NCBI GenBank assembly: GCA_030248215.1
Contig: JASANG010001883.1
Span: 62,001-126,000, forward strand
DNA: 64,000 nt
Reading direction: 5' to 3'
From: Enoplolaimus lenunculus
Taxonomy: Eukaryota; Nematoda; Enoplea; Enoplida; Thoracostomopsidae
Positions within the stretch are counted from its first letter, which is position 1. The number at the start of each line of letters is the position of its first letter. Shown in pieces: positions 21,215-36,200 of the stretch. The notes beneath the pieces were generated by a model. It saw only the letters and a list, made by a program, of their open reading frames with translations, was not told the DNA's origin and ran no database searches. Made by a program: the position numbers and the translations under genes.

Positions 21215-24200
21215 GCTGTTATTACCAGTACTTGCGATAGGAATGTTTCTTACACGCGAACGAGAAATACTACTTGAGCCATCACGGTCACCATTAGCGG
21301 CGGCATGTTTGTTTGATATATTTAACAAAGTCGTACAGCCGCTGCCGCTCCGGTAGTCTACAGCCGTCACTTCTCCTTGTTTATTTGTCTTGCACGAATC
21401 GTCAAAGTTGAAAACTCGGGCTGCGTGTTCCCGAACGTGTTGAGAATTGACAACCGCTAAACACGTCCTCAAATCGAGAACCTGAAACTCGAATTTACAT
21501 AAATAACCACAAAACATAATATGAGTTTAAATTATACACAGCTACCAAAACAAAAACAGTACAACTGCTGGTGGTCTGTATCTCATACCTTAGATGGCGC
21601 TATACCTTGTGACCATATTAACGCCGTCATGGCACCGCGCAACAATCTGTAAACGAAAACTTTTTGACTTACGGCGCCATCAGTTGCCCAAAGGCACCGA
21701 ACGACAATTATAGCGACATCCTTACTTGTCCTTCGAGATCATACAATCTGCGAATCAGCTTGCGATTTTCTTCCGCGATATCTTGTGGAGTGCTCTTAAA
21801 CAAAACGATCATAAACAACGAAGAGTCCGTTCTCGCCGCTACTTTCTAAGAAGCACCTCAACCTGTAATCTAGCAGGCATCTAGCAGAGGCCGTACCAAA
21901 ATTCCATGAATCACAAAGTTACTACACACCCGTATAAACCTGTGTTTCAAACATTAAAACACATACAAAAACATACCATATCACATGCCATGGAATCCGC
22001 CACTAAGTCAATCGATTTCGGTAATTCCTTATCTTTTAGACTAGCAGAAATCTTCGACAAAACACCATGGCCACTTGTTCCGCAACCACCTGACCAATCG
22101 CCTTCATCTTCATCGATTCCCGACTCACCCAGCACATTACCGCTACCACCACCACCGCCGCCACCATTAGCACCACCCATCGACTGATCTGGCGCACTGG
22201 ACAAATTCAGATTAGCTGAAGCCGATTCGCTTTCATCATCACTATGGCGTAATCTGACTGGATCTTGGTCGCCACCATGGCGGTTGCGGTGACGATGCCG
22301 ACAGCCAATTAGATTCGCACCTGTGATATCAGCATCAATACCGTTCGTATCGGTACTGACGTTGATATCAGGGTCGCTACAGCTGCGATACCGGTATGCC
22401 AGAGCACGTTGTGAATCACGGCGGTCGACCGCCGACGGTAACAACTCACGAATCCTTTGCTCGAGAACGCCACATCGGATGCACAGCTTTTTAGTAGTCG
22501 GGAGTCTACCAAACGTGGTGGTGGCGTCGTTGGCAGCTGCGACCGTCGACGAGCGTGCAAGCGACGCTATACAAAGTTCAATTTCGTCGCATGACACATC
22601 GCATTCGCCGTGCTCATTGCCGTCGCCGATCGCTCCAGCTCGCAATCGTCGGTCCGATGACGCCTTCTCAGACGATTGTTCAGTCAATAACAACAGGTTT
22701 GAGATTTCGTCATCGGTCGACGATGACGACGGCGCCGCTTGACCGATGGGTTGTGGTCGCACATGATCGCCGCCGTTGCTATCGCGAACTGGAGTTACTC
22801 CGGTCGAATACCCATTATCGCCAGAGCTGCTCACCACATCACGGGCACCGCTACCGCTGCTCCGAGTAGTAGAAGCAGTAACGCCAGTGACAGCAGTAAT
22901 ATTTTCGGTGTTATTTTTGTTTCTGTTGTTGTTTCCATTGTTAAGAAATGTCTCGTCACTCGCTCGATCAGATGCAGAAACACGTAATCGCAATTTAGCA
23001 ACTGCTATCTCCATTCGATCCAAATCCCGACGACAGCGTGCGTTATCGTCACATAAGGCGTCGTTCTCAGCTTTGAGCGCCGCAACGACGCGTCGTTCGT
23101 CGTCAACTTGACCAGATAGCGATACCAGATCGCGTTCGTATTGAGCAACTAGCGCTTTACATTGCACAATCTCCATCGAGCGGTCAGCAGTCAAATCGGT
23201 CAATCCGACGGTGACGAGCTTAGTCGCCGCTGCCTCAAGTTGGTCATCGACGTGAGACGGGTGCTGCTCCATGCGTTCGTGCTTGGCGTTGAGCTGAGAA
23301 ACAGTAACCGGACGACGACTGGACTCACGCTCAGCAGCTGCGAGTGTACTTCGAGCAGTCGCTAGTTCATTGTCAAGTCGTGCCGCAACCGAGTGCGCTT
23401 CATTCAACTCAAGAGTCAACGTCGACTGGGTCGACGCGAGAGATGAGCGCTCGTTCGCCGAATTTTCGTCGTCGCCGCTGCCTGTAACGAGACACCACTC
23501 AGTGTGAGGCGACGGTGTGATTGGCGCTGCAGTTCTTGTCCCAAATGACGACTCGCAATTAGTTTGTGTTAAGTCGACTGTGGCGATTGATTCGGACGTC
23601 GTCGCCGGCCCCATCTCAGCGACGACGTTGCGTCGTTCGTTGGAGTCGTAGCGTTCCATTTCTTGTCGCAACAGTGCGTCTTCGATCGCGCGCAGCTTGT
23701 CACGGAGCGACCCGACTTCATGCTGTGCTGTTCGAAGGCCCTCATCGACGCAATCTTCTCGCGTTCGTGTCATCTCGAGCTCAGCGATTGCGTCGTGCAG
23801 CTGGTTTCGAGTTGCATCGCGATCAGCGGCAACAGCGTCAGTTTCTGCTTTAGAGTCCATAAGTTGTTGACGTAACTCGTCAATTTCATTGGTTATTTCG
23901 TCGAAGGCGATGGCTTGAGTGTCGTTGGCGTTATTGGAGTGTAATGACCCCGTAAAGTCGTCTTCAGTTTGTGTCATCTGAATTGACGTATGCGTACTGT
24001 CAGCGCCATCACCAACCTCATCGATCTTAGAAAGCAATGGATCGCTGTTTAATGACGCCGACGCAGTAACGATATCGTCAAAGTCCATGGACGTCGAAAT
24101 ATCACGCGTCATCGGCGTTGTTGCTGTCGCTTCCGCCGCCGTCGATTTTGGTCCTGGCACAACCAAATGCATCGATGACGACTCATCGTCAACAACGCGT

Positions 24201-27200
24201 TGATGTAGCGCATCTATCTGTGCTAGCAACTTGTCGACGCGATCAGCGTGTGTTGCTTGCTGTTGAGCAAATCGTTCATCCGCAATAGCCGTCTGCGTCC
24301 GAAGCGTATTTTCGACGTTGCGCGACTGCGTTTCTGCATCAACGACTCGGCGCTCGAGCGCATTGATTGCGTCCGAGTGTTCCGCATGCAGCCGTTCAAG
24401 CGTCGTTGTATGTTCAGCATCAAGCCTATTCAAATCAGCAATGTGCTGTCGACCTAAAAAGATCAAAACAGAACTTACGCTATATTTTCATTTGTTTTCT
24501 GAGATTATAAAACTATGAAAATTTAATTGTTTGCTTGTAAAAATTTTACAGTCTAACCGCAAGGCTATCAGATACAAAACTTTACAGTAAGAATATTAAT
24601 TAAAATTTTAAATTCCATACAGAGTCCAAATAACCATACAATCGGTGTCAAAACATGAATACTGAAGATACTTCAGGATTCCGACACGCAAAACCATGTT
24701 AACACGTCACTTACCGATTTCCTCTTTTTCAGCTTCATACCGTCTCGTTAGTGTTGCTCGTTCACGTGCCGCATTTGCAATAATATCATCAGTATCACGT
24801 GTCAGTTCAGCGCGTGCGCGTGATTTCCACATGTCCAACAGTTCGTAAAACACTGTTTGAAGGCGTGGTGGAATGTTGTCCGGATGTGACCATGAGTGTT
24901 CTGGAAACATTACAGTATAGTGGTAAACCTCCAAGATTTAATTTGCTTAAAATTTAACCGGCTGACATTAAATACATACCTGCATCAAAATCATTATTAT
25001 TAGGCGTCTAAAGGTTACAAAGGCTATGCGACAGCTAAACATCGGGGAGCCATCGGATATCCGGCTCCGGCTCCGGAGAAAATCGACATCCGGCTGTAAC
25101 TCCGGTATTTTAACTTGCCGGATGTTTTTCAAAACTTTAAAAAATTGAAACCATTATTTGCATTTAGGCCAACTAGAATGGAACAGATTGACTTACTTTT
25201 ACCTATTTTTTCTGTCATAAGTGTAATACAAATGTTTGCATGTGCCCGTTACGTTCAAAATGTTTATTTGGTTACAAAAACGCTGGAAAACCTGATTACC
25301 ATGACCAGTGTTATTTTAGGGGCGTAACAGTATATTATATTTTAGCACATTTTTATTATTCCTATAAGTATTGGTAATGCTTTTCCGCAGTTTTTCGTGT
25401 TTCTCAAAGTGTTTCGTGTGTTTTCAGAATATCTGCTAATAATTATTGCGTAACTATGAAAACTCATAAATTCATCGCGAAATTTCACTCATCAGGCATC
25501 GCTTCCTTCAATAATATTAACTTCTACTTTTTACATGTTTACTAGCATTTGCTGAATACTCGACTTCTACTCTCGGTTCCAAACCAAAGAGACTCAAAAA
25601 GCTCAGACCTGCCAAATAGCAAGACTCTCATCCCTGATCCTAGCCACCTCTATTTTATAGTACCTAGTGAAAACGAGATGTTTTTAAATGTAACATGGGC
25701 CAAACAAATATTGCATCGGAACAAACGCTACATAAACATAGAATAATGGAATAGTATCGTTGTTAAAGCATTTAAAATACATCGTCAAATGCTCAGTTTT
25801 GTCATGTAAACACTTTGCATATCTTAGACCATTTAAGGAAGAATTAGTAACTACATTCTGCCATTTGAATGCCGTCTAGTATTACATTTGAACCAAATAT
25901 CCGGCTCCGGCATTTTTGGTATCCGGTCGCACCCTGCTAAACATAGATGAAAGCAGTATAACAAAACTGACTTTAAATTTTTAAGAATAGTTCAAAACAA
26001 TAATTCAGGAGTCATGACCATTTACAAAATTGACTTTCATCCCATGGGCGGAGCGAAAAAACTAGTAGGACTGGTGAGGTGTGACATAGTTAACCAGAAC
26101 TAATCCTCGGTGAGCGCCAATTCCAAAGAAAAACGATTAAATCTGTGGTTCGGTTGGTATACTTAAATTGCAGACCACTGACAATGATCCAATTAAACAT
26201 TCTCAACTATCAGTAGCGTTGCTGCTATTAAGCAAAACACTCTTGGCTTTATTTGTTAAATATCAAAATGGCAGCAGAAACGCAGCCTTAAACATACCTA
26301 TATCTTCAACAAACTGTTGCTTTGTGCGCTCCAATTCCGCTTTGTATTCATCTTTTAAGTTTCTGCATTCGAGTTGATGTTGTTCAGTTAATGCGGCTTC
26401 TCTTGACTAAAATTTCAAAACATAACATTTAAGGACCTCCACTCACGGACAGAAGTATGTAAGTACCCCAAAATATTCACTGTTTCCCCAAATTTCGTGT
26501 ATAACATGTAGTAAATTATGTATTTTAACCCACACCGCGACAGACGGACGATATTTGAATCATCAAAAAAATAGTTCCCTTACCTTAACAGCTTCAGCAT
26601 ATTCCGCGTCTTTAGCACTCAGTCGATGCTCGTATCCGGCTCTCAATCCGGTGATGTCTTTATTGAGCTGGTCGTTCTCGCATTGCAGCGTTGCAATCTG
26701 ATCCAGTTGTTGTTGCTGTTGACGCTGATCGTGTGCAGTCAACAGCGTCGAGTGTCGACGATTACCTGCTTCATCGAGGCCGCTATTTGTTAACGCCACA
26801 CCACCGTCAACAGCAACCGAAATAACGCCGCCAGTATCGCCAAGCGATACATCGCTCAACCGTGAGCTTGTGCGCGATGAATTCGGTTGTGTGTTAACGC
26901 TGGTACTTCCAACAGACCGTGGTGAAACGTTGCTACCAGCAACACTGTGGCTTGCGAGCAGGCTGCTTGTATCAGCTTTAGTCGCCGCGGTTCTGGTTCC
27001 CTGGGGACGCAACTTAGCTGCGGCAGAGCGCGCCCGCCGTAGTTCGGTGTCGAAATCTTCCTGAAAAGATCATAAAACACAACCATTTTTGTATAAAACA
27101 CGAAATCGACAGCAAAATCATTTCAAAACCACTTAAGCGCACCCGCTTACTTACCAGAAGAACTTAGACGTCCCCGCCAAAAACGCATACATTTTTAACA

Positions 27201-30200
27201 CCACAACACTTACCTGCAGTCTACTCATCATTTCCATCATTTTCTCCGCAAATTCTCGTTCCATAGTGTTCTTTTCGGACATCCATTGGATTTGCATATC
27301 ACGGCGTTCATTGTCAAATTCGGCACGCAGTTCAATTTCCTATAAAACGAAAAATAACATAAAACAATAATTTTCAATATTTTCAACTAGACGAATTACA
27401 AAAAACAACCTTAGTTCAGAGTTATATCAAACACAATAGATACAAAAATGACACCTAACCTTTTGTTTGACTAGTTCTGATTTTTCTTTATTGAATATTT
27501 CGACAAGTGCCGTCTTGTCCCGTTCTGCGTTTTCTCTCACACTGTGACGTTCTTGATCGATTTCTGCCCGCAGACGAACACGCTCAGCGCCAAGACACTC
27601 TTCCATTGTTTCGAGTTGTGTCTGAAAATAACATTTGCGATAGTGTTTGAGATAGTTTAAGACTGAGTCATCCCAAGTACTGGTCGCTGTTTACGAGTAG
27701 CGCTATTTTTGTCGTGAGGCGCCGTCCGTCACCTTCTAGCGGCGTCCGTCAAAGTCTGATATCGTGCGCAAATTGCGTGCTGCGCCGGGCGGCAATTCGT
27801 GTACAATGCCGAACGTTGATGGACAGTGCAGGATGAAATTAAAGTTATTAAAAAATACCGAGCCACATCACAACATGAAAGTGGAATGGTGCGGAAAATG
27901 CAACATAATGTATACTCTTGTTTAAATCATACTAATTCATTCTACAGATATTGCAACATAATGTACTTACTCGATAATGGTGCTCCAATTCTTTACGTTC
28001 GTCAGACATTTGTTTCTCTAATGCTGCCAATTGTCTATCCAGAGAACGGCCTTCTCGAGGTATAGTTGCTAAAACAAAACCAACTCCACATCTTTTTATT
28101 GTTTTCGCTGAAATTTATGCCGAAATTCATTCATTACTTGTTCCTGTTTTTGATCGGTCAACTTTGATTACAGTTGGAAATCTGCCAACTATAAAAATCT
28201 TTAAAAATCATTCGTTGAAACTACAGCAACAGCAACTGACTGACATGAACTCAAACCAAAATGAGTGCGTCAGCCGGCTTCGATAAACAATACTGTGTTT
28301 TCATTGTCTGGCTCTAGTAATTCTCGAAACCCAGAAAAACTCTACCCTCAGAGGCAAAACTAAAGGTCAGACAGTAAACACCAGGGTTCCAATCTAAAGT
28401 ACATTTTGTCGGAAGCAGAATCGGAATCAAATTTTTTGTCGGAACCTGAATCGGAATTGGATTAAAGAGTATATGCATCTTCGTATGTTCACAGCTTCAG
28501 TAAAAATTGTTTGTATAGCTGACTATATTAGCGATCTAGTAACGCTAATATTTATGATATTAATATTAACGGAGGCCTACCTATTCTCTCAGCAGCCCGC
28601 CAATTCTCAGAGTACTGGATCAGTTTGGCCTTAATTCGAAATGCAGTTAAACATTTTCAGCATTTCAAAACTATAAATATAAAGTCTTATGAAACCATAA
28701 ATAACAGGACGCCAAGTTTTAAAAATAAACCAATTCTACTGATCGGCGATATTTAATATCATGGGTTTGTAGTTATAATTTAATACGAAACTCTCCAAAG
28801 GAATATTTGTTGTTGAACCAACTATTGAGCTATATTTGAAAATGTGTGAGCTAGGATCACCGCTTACCGCTATGAAAGAGAATTTAAATTTCTTTATTCC
28901 TTTAAAGTTAAAACTAAAAGTTTTCAATTGCAGTCACATTTTAATTTCAGCGGAATAATTTGCTATTAGAGGCTCTTCCTGTAACAACTACAATACTAAC
29001 TAAGAAACAACAAACAGATTAAGTGCAAGCGAACGAAACAAAAGGCAAAATCTAAGTTCAACCACCTTAAAAATTCGTAACTGAAAAATAAGATTTACGG
29101 CATCGTAATAGTTTCCAGTCGGAATCGGAACACACATTTTTCAGAATTTTAGTGATTTCGCAGTCGATCCCTTAACGGTTGACATTTCAGCACTAGCGCT
29201 GGCCCAAGCTCCAAATCACCGGTTCCGATTCTAAGCAACATTGGCTTGTCGGGACACCTTTTCGCTGCGACTGGCTTCTCAACCGTTCAAAATGCTGATT
29301 CGCAAACATGGGAAATTTTTCAACAAATAATTTTAGGGATGGTTCGAAGCGGCGGACCCCTTTTCCCTATGTACGCCCACGCCCAGAGAAACAAAGCAGG
29401 GCATTCGACCCATTTTATCCTAAATCTGATACATATCAATGGAACATATTGGATAGAAAAACCTAACGAAACTTGAGCACTCAGAACAACTTTAACATAA
29501 CAATAACTAGCTCACAACGAAAAACAAAAACAATACAATTGCAACTGGCGTTGCTTTTCAAAAAAACAATTCTTTTAACATTAAACAGTAGGTGGAAAAT
29601 ACAGTATCTAACAATAACAGATAAGGGGCATCTAAAACTAAAAAGGACATTACTGAGTTGTCGAAATACGCCACGAGACCTGGCATACGTACTTCCAGAC
29701 CACACAGTTATTCGCATTCATTTCAACTACAAATACAAACGCTTCACATTCACACTTAATCTAGTGTCGATTGCGCAACGTCCAACACAACACAAAATTG
29801 TATACATGTCGTGTCCAAAACAACTATTTGTACCAGCTGACAATATATGCCATCCATAACGCTAACCGCTGTTGAACCCAACCAGATACTGCACAATCAA
29901 CAACCTTATTTTATTTCAGCATCCAAAACTCGGTTTTCGTTGAAATATCACTGGTTGAATTGTTTTGTGCTAGCAGTGGTTTGGTCTGTCTTGCAATATA
30001 CTAATGTCAGGATAGCGATCATTCCAATCGAGCAAACACATGTTTAAGACACGACCCCGCTAAAAACACCATTGGTTGGAATAAAAATTTTAATTAACTT
30101 AAAAATTAAAATCGTCCCAGAAATAGGGGTGGTGATATGAAGAACTTAAGGGGGTGGCGCATGCCCATTTTTGGGTCTTTTCGGTTATCCCCCAGCAAGC

Positions 30201-33200
30201 GTTTGCCCAAAGATGGTTGACATTCAAAATTTTTTTGCATATTTGACCTTCTCACAATAACATCCTCTGGTCATTCCAAGCCCAAATTTGAATTTTTGCA
30301 AAATTCGATTTTTAAGGTCTCGAGGCACAAAAATTTATTGTTAAAAAGTCAGACAAATTATATGCCATTCGATGCAGCTCGTGAAACTGACTTCAACTGT
30401 GTTAAATTGTCAGCGGTCAAACTTAACGAGTTATGGTCAAATAACTCATTTGGCACTCTGCCAACAATTTGCGACGGCGCCAAATCAGTTATTTGTCCAT
30501 AACTCATTAATCAAAAGGTCTAACTGTTTAAAACTTAGCAGAATTGGACTCAGCTCCATAGGCAGCGTCGAAAGGCAACTATAATATGTCTAACTTTTTA
30601 CAAAAAATTTTGAGTCCAATGTGAAAATAACCTTCAAAATTCATCCATTTTTTAGCAAACCCGGCTGGGGGAATAACCGAAACGACCCTGCAATTAGCCT
30701 ACTTTTTCACACTGGCAAGATTGACTAAAATACAACTTCAAGCCGCCGAAATTTGTATTCCGTCTACAATAAAATACTACTGGCCTAAAACTTCCGTTAG
30801 TACCTATGATTTAATATACGAAAAAATTATTTTTGAACAATAAAATACAAACACAAAATTTGCTTGCTTAGTTCACCAAAAAATAGTCATAACAGCAATA
30901 ACAAACAGACAGTTATAGGCAAGCTAAAGCATCCATAGCTATAACGTCATGAACAAACACAGCGTTATAGTTCACTACTAACACGCCATTCTCATCGTAA
31001 CACAATAAAATACTGTGCCCAATGGGTACGAGTTATTTAAGCTAAAACTGTCTAATGTACCTAAAACCTCCACGCAGTACGAATGGGGGAACCCAGAATT
31101 ACATTTCTGCAGGGTATTACCCAAATGCAGAGTGCAGAGTGCAGTGGCGTACCGAGAAACTTTGATTGAGGGGCCGCATCCTGTCAGGCTCGTGCCTTTG
31201 GTTTCCGCGTAGAAGCAAACTTAAAATCCTTTAGCATTACGGATGGCAAATTTTTGTTGGGATTTATGAGGTTAGTCACACACCCCTAGTTGGCTCCGAG
31301 ACCAATTTCAGATATTTCAAGGCACTAGGAGTTGAAACAGAGTGAGCGATGGCTGAAATGCAGAATTTAGACTGAGCTTTGAACAATTGGCGAGCGAAGC
31401 GAACGAGAAGCTATACATTGTTTCAGTATTATATCCTTCTGTAACAATCTCAAAACATTTCTTTATTCATGAAGCGCACTGTCTCTAAACCACCAAACCG
31501 AACCCCCTGGTCTAGAGATTATGGCAATTGTGAAGCTTTGCACAATTTTTATTACTAAATTTAGTTTTGAGCTGGCATGGTTGGGAAATATGACTTTGAT
31601 GTCTACCTTTGAACAGCGCCGCAGGCAAATTTTTTTCGAAAATTGATTAGTGAAAAACATTACGAGCGAAGCGAGAAAGAAACTATACGTAATTTTTATA
31701 TCTAATCTAAATTATGACGCAAGTACTGATTCCGAATAGAGGGACCGCGGCCTCTCCGCCCCCCCCTCAGTAAATTGCATTATAGCGGCATCGCAATCAA
31801 AATAGCAAATTTATACCGGAATTAGAATGAGGAAGCAGTTATCGAAACTAGAAATTTTGTGACTACAGGGATAATCTGCATCAAGAAGTATAATATTGAT
31901 TTAGAGTGTCTATTAGCAGTCAACAATTCTCAAAAACATTACATGAACATATTTTATGCAACATATCACAAGTAGGACTAAACTTAAAATATGTCAAAAT
32001 TCCGATTCCGATTGATTGTGCAATCGGAATCGGAACTCGTGTTGAATCGAAATCGGAACTCCTGTTGCGCCCTGCAACCATACAAATTTATTTAGGAGCT
32101 AGCGTACTGCGAAAGTTTATTTAACACCTGGGACCAGGGTGCAACCGGAATTACAATTTATCGGAACCGGAATTTGAAATTTTTACCGGAACCGGAAACG
32201 GAAAGTGAAAAATGCATTTCACCAAAAATTTCATTTTAATCTTATTTTTTGCTCTATTATTTGTGAAATAACCTTAGTCGAACATAGGTATTTATTTTAT
32301 TTGTTGTATTTTAGATTTTCATCACCGACTGAAGTGAAATCCACCATCAATGGCTTATATTCGGAGTACAAGTGGCTTTCAAAAGAGATTCTTAAAAATT
32401 ATCAAAGTTAAGAAAACGGCCAAATTATAACACCGGAATTTTTAAATCCGGTAAAAATTTACCGGAACCGGAACCGGAAGGTGAAAAAATGCCGGAACCA
32501 GAATTCCGGTTGCACCCTGCCTGGGACCCAAAATGTTAATGTAAAGCTTTGTTAAAAATGCTGGTTATCTTGACTCTCCTGAAATTTCGGGGACATAAAC
32601 TCTCTGTTTCCTCCTTGTATACGCCCGTTACTTAGCATGGACATCGAAAAGATTTTGATTTCAGAAGTGTTCCTCCACTTACATACGTGTAAATACCAAT
32701 TGCACGATTCAAATAGTTTCAACCAACAGTTGGTTATTAATAATTTTTTCAGCCATTGGGAAAACGTCATGACATTTTCGGCCACTCTCTGCCTACATTT
32801 CTACTACTGAACCAATCTCAACGGGTAACTACTGAACCAATCTCAACGGGTATAGCATAAACCGTAATTGTTCTGGCGAACAAAGTGATACCAGTTTAGA
32901 AGCCCTACCTGAAGCGAACTTTGAATGACCAAATTAAAGATAGGGATTTACAAAACGTCAACTCCAGCAATAATGGAATTTCCAACTACTGAAGTTCTGT
33001 CGAAAGTAGCTATATATTAAAGTGAGCATATTACTAAAAATACTAATAATATTAAGGCACTTGTTTAGTCTACCTTTTAAATTAGTGCTAAATTAATACA
33101 AAACGAATGTTTCCCCATCACATAGTTTATATTATTACATTATCGCATGCTTAGACTTAGGCTTAGGCTGTTCGGCTTTCGTCATACGAAAAGATGAACT

Positions 33201-36200
33201 TAATGGGGGGAACTAAAAACGACCAATATTAATCATTATGACGCGTTACGCTCATAATTACAGTATGCTTTTCGTGCTAAATTCTTCCGCGTTCGGAGAT
33301 TTTTCATTTCTCAGCTTGCGACAAAGCTTGCGCCAAAAAAGTTCTATTGCGCCTACCAAAAATCATGTTGTACAACTATTTTAAAAAAGACCTATTCGTT
33401 CCTCGCAATATATGAATATGCAAGCGTAGAGCAGTGTATTGAATCATAGTCCGCTACGTTGATGCGATTTTAAGTACGTACCGCGTGTATACTCATTTGC
33501 AGGCACAGATTTCTTTTTTCCAAAGTTTAGAAATTTTTGCAAATTTTTACAGAAGAAACATTTGCGTCACAAACACTTCTATTGGGCATTTGTGCAAGTT
33601 TTGGAGCACACAAACCCTGTTATGCGTAGCTAATGCTAAAAAATCTAAATCCTCACTGAAAATTGATTACCCAAACTTATTGAAGCAGCTGTGTCGAATT
33701 CCTTTAACAAAGGCAACTTTGAACAGTTTGGTTATGATTATGTTGGAAGAATATAGGACCAAACTTTCAAACGCGTCGAATCTGTACCAAAGCTTGCTCT
33801 AAATTCCCCCGAATTTGTTGCTGGTAAAACGAAAACAGAATACGAAAACACACTACATTCTGTATGGCTGATATCCTTTAAGTTTATGCCGGATTTCGAA
33901 ACCAGAATAACCAGATCTAGGTCTCAATTTCTTCCAACCTACAAATACTTGCAAAAAATGTAAAAACAACTCAGTACTGAAGTGAAACTTTTTGCAAAAA
34001 ATACTGCAGAACCTGATAGCGACGCCTGCTTGTAAACAAAGATACTAAGTTCCACGATTAAACACATTATTGTAGCTGTTAATCAATGTTAGCGCAAGAC
34101 ATTTCGAAAATTTTCTGCTACAAACTTCATAACAAATACCGCGCCAAAAAATTATGTTAATGTAACATGATATTATTCTATTTGTAAAATGCAAAATCTT
34201 TGATATTTTGCATAAATTCTTTAGTTCCGTCTGCTCCGGGTCACTGTCGCCTGTACAAAACACACAAAACTGTAAACTGAACAAGATAATATTATGACAT
34301 TTGGTTCCACAAAGCTCAACAGTACGTGAAAGCAGCCTAAGGAGTCAAGCAGGAATACTTAATGAATGATTGCTAACGTGTCAGCGACTGGTTTATTCTA
34401 GGGTTCGTGTTCTCAAATGTGCATCCTATTATCAGTCAATGATAGGTCTCCAGTAGCTTTCGAACCAGTGAATAGAGAGAGAAGTTCAATATTCAGTACA
34501 TGGTTTTACTACTCGCACTACTTGTGTCAAGGTGCTATGCGCATATGAAAGCATGGTGTTTGGCTATCACAAGGACTACGCTGGGTAGACGCTGCAACTA
34601 ACAGGATACGTAAAATCGCTCAAACTTAAAAACGCAGTTTATTTACACGAAATGATCAACGAATTCTAAAATAACTGAAATTCACTGAAAAATGTCACTC
34701 CGGACAATTGAATCTCAATCCAATTTCACTGTGAAATCCACGAAAACACTACAATTTCCAACATCATCACAATACAGCACAAAGTTCACATTCAGTTAAA
34801 TCAAACAAAAAACTATGTAGAACACTAGACACACGAAATTACACACATACAACTCTACACATACATGTCGTATTATTTAGAAACAGTGTCGAAAAGTTAA
34901 AAAACAAAACGTTGAGTTCAATTTGAAAAACCTGGTACCGGATGGGTGATCTATTGGTATATAAACTTTCAAAAATCTTTTTGCCACGAACGAGAGCGAC
35001 ACGCAATAAACTTAACAGTATATTATCAACAAAGGTACGACCGGATGTCGAGCTATTGGAACCGGATATAGACTTTTCTATGGCAACCGTAAGTCAGCTG
35101 GATAGTACATAGAAATAATGTGAACATTCCATGTTATTTGTATTGGACTATCATCAATATTCATAAAAATAAAAACAGCAAAATATTGCTCACCTTTCGG
35201 ACTCCCACCCTTCGCTGCCCCATTAGCCGCTGTTTTCGGCGACGATCCACCAGCAACGTCTCGGTCGCAAACAGGGCTGGATCCCACAACGTGACCGGAA
35301 CCATTCGCAGAGCTCTTGCCGACTGAGCCATCCGCGAGCGACGCCAGAGGCACAGCGGCAGCATCTTCGTCTGATGTTGATGGCGGTATAACATACAGTC
35401 GATGAGCAGAGCGTGCGCGACGTTCACGATGCTTAAGACGGCGTTTGATTCGCGGCCCGCCAAAAAATCCGTGACCGTACAGAAACATTAACGAATCGGG
35501 TTCCGAATCCATATCTGCTTAAGTTACTTAATGAACCAATGATGTGAACATAAATTATATATACCACGGGCGTAATCTTTGCTTTTTGACTAGTTGGTTT
35601 CTACCCCCTCCGACATTTTAACAACAAAACGTACCACCCCGTGTGGAAAATAATACGAACTAAAGATTAGGTCAAGAAAGATTTTTAGTATAACGTATAT
35701 AACATTTAAATCTTATGCAAACGGATCACACACCCAACAAAGAGGTTTATAAACTTCGTTTGAAATCATCTGTTTTTAACTCAGAACAGCAACAGCCTAA
35801 GCTAACGAACACTTAATCTAAACTTAAGAAACTTAAGCTTACGTCCCCAGAATCAATAAACGCCTAAAAGTTTAAAAACTTTCTCGTATCCCCAAGCATA
35901 ACTCTATCAAAAAAGCAAGGGTGAAACTCATAAACAGTTCACATAAGGTTTCACACCTACCTTCGCCCGAGCTATCATGCCCAGTCCGCAATGCATTTGC
36001 TTGCCGTTTCCGCGCTTCAGCTTGTTTGCGTGCTGCAACAAACGCCGTCAGCGCTGTCCCAGGGCGGAGCGACATTTGAGCGCTCGATAACGATTTGTCG
36101 CCGGTACGACCCCGGCGAGATCCCATAACGCCATTGTTCATAGAGGTTAAAGAAGTTTCAGACGGCCGTCGGCGGAGTGATTCAAATTGTGAGCGCAACT

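Larger units (their letters stand above)
28069..35193. other. Ninein intron 16 (7.1 kb)
   Basis: This is the largest intron in the gene. Besides the elements at 30173-30688 and 32135-32519, it holds GGAATCGG-rich fragments near 28382-28460 and 31990-32074 (ends CAGGGTTCC and TTGCGCCCTG) that look like decayed hAT-type copies. It also holds a CAGTGGCGTACCGAG end at about 31143 with GAGCGAAGCGA motifs at 31391 and 31663, and a TTAGGC-like tract at 33150. No exon fits the gene's phase here. Confidence 0.55.

Noticed and set aside
20838-21356. 172-codon plus-strand frame with polyleucine
   Set aside because: It is the antisense of the ninein (AAT)n exon. The minus-strand reading keeps phase with its neighbours.
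33485-33802. 105-codon plus-strand frame
   Set aside because: No recognised domain, no splice partner. It sits in a ninein intron with no supporting signal.
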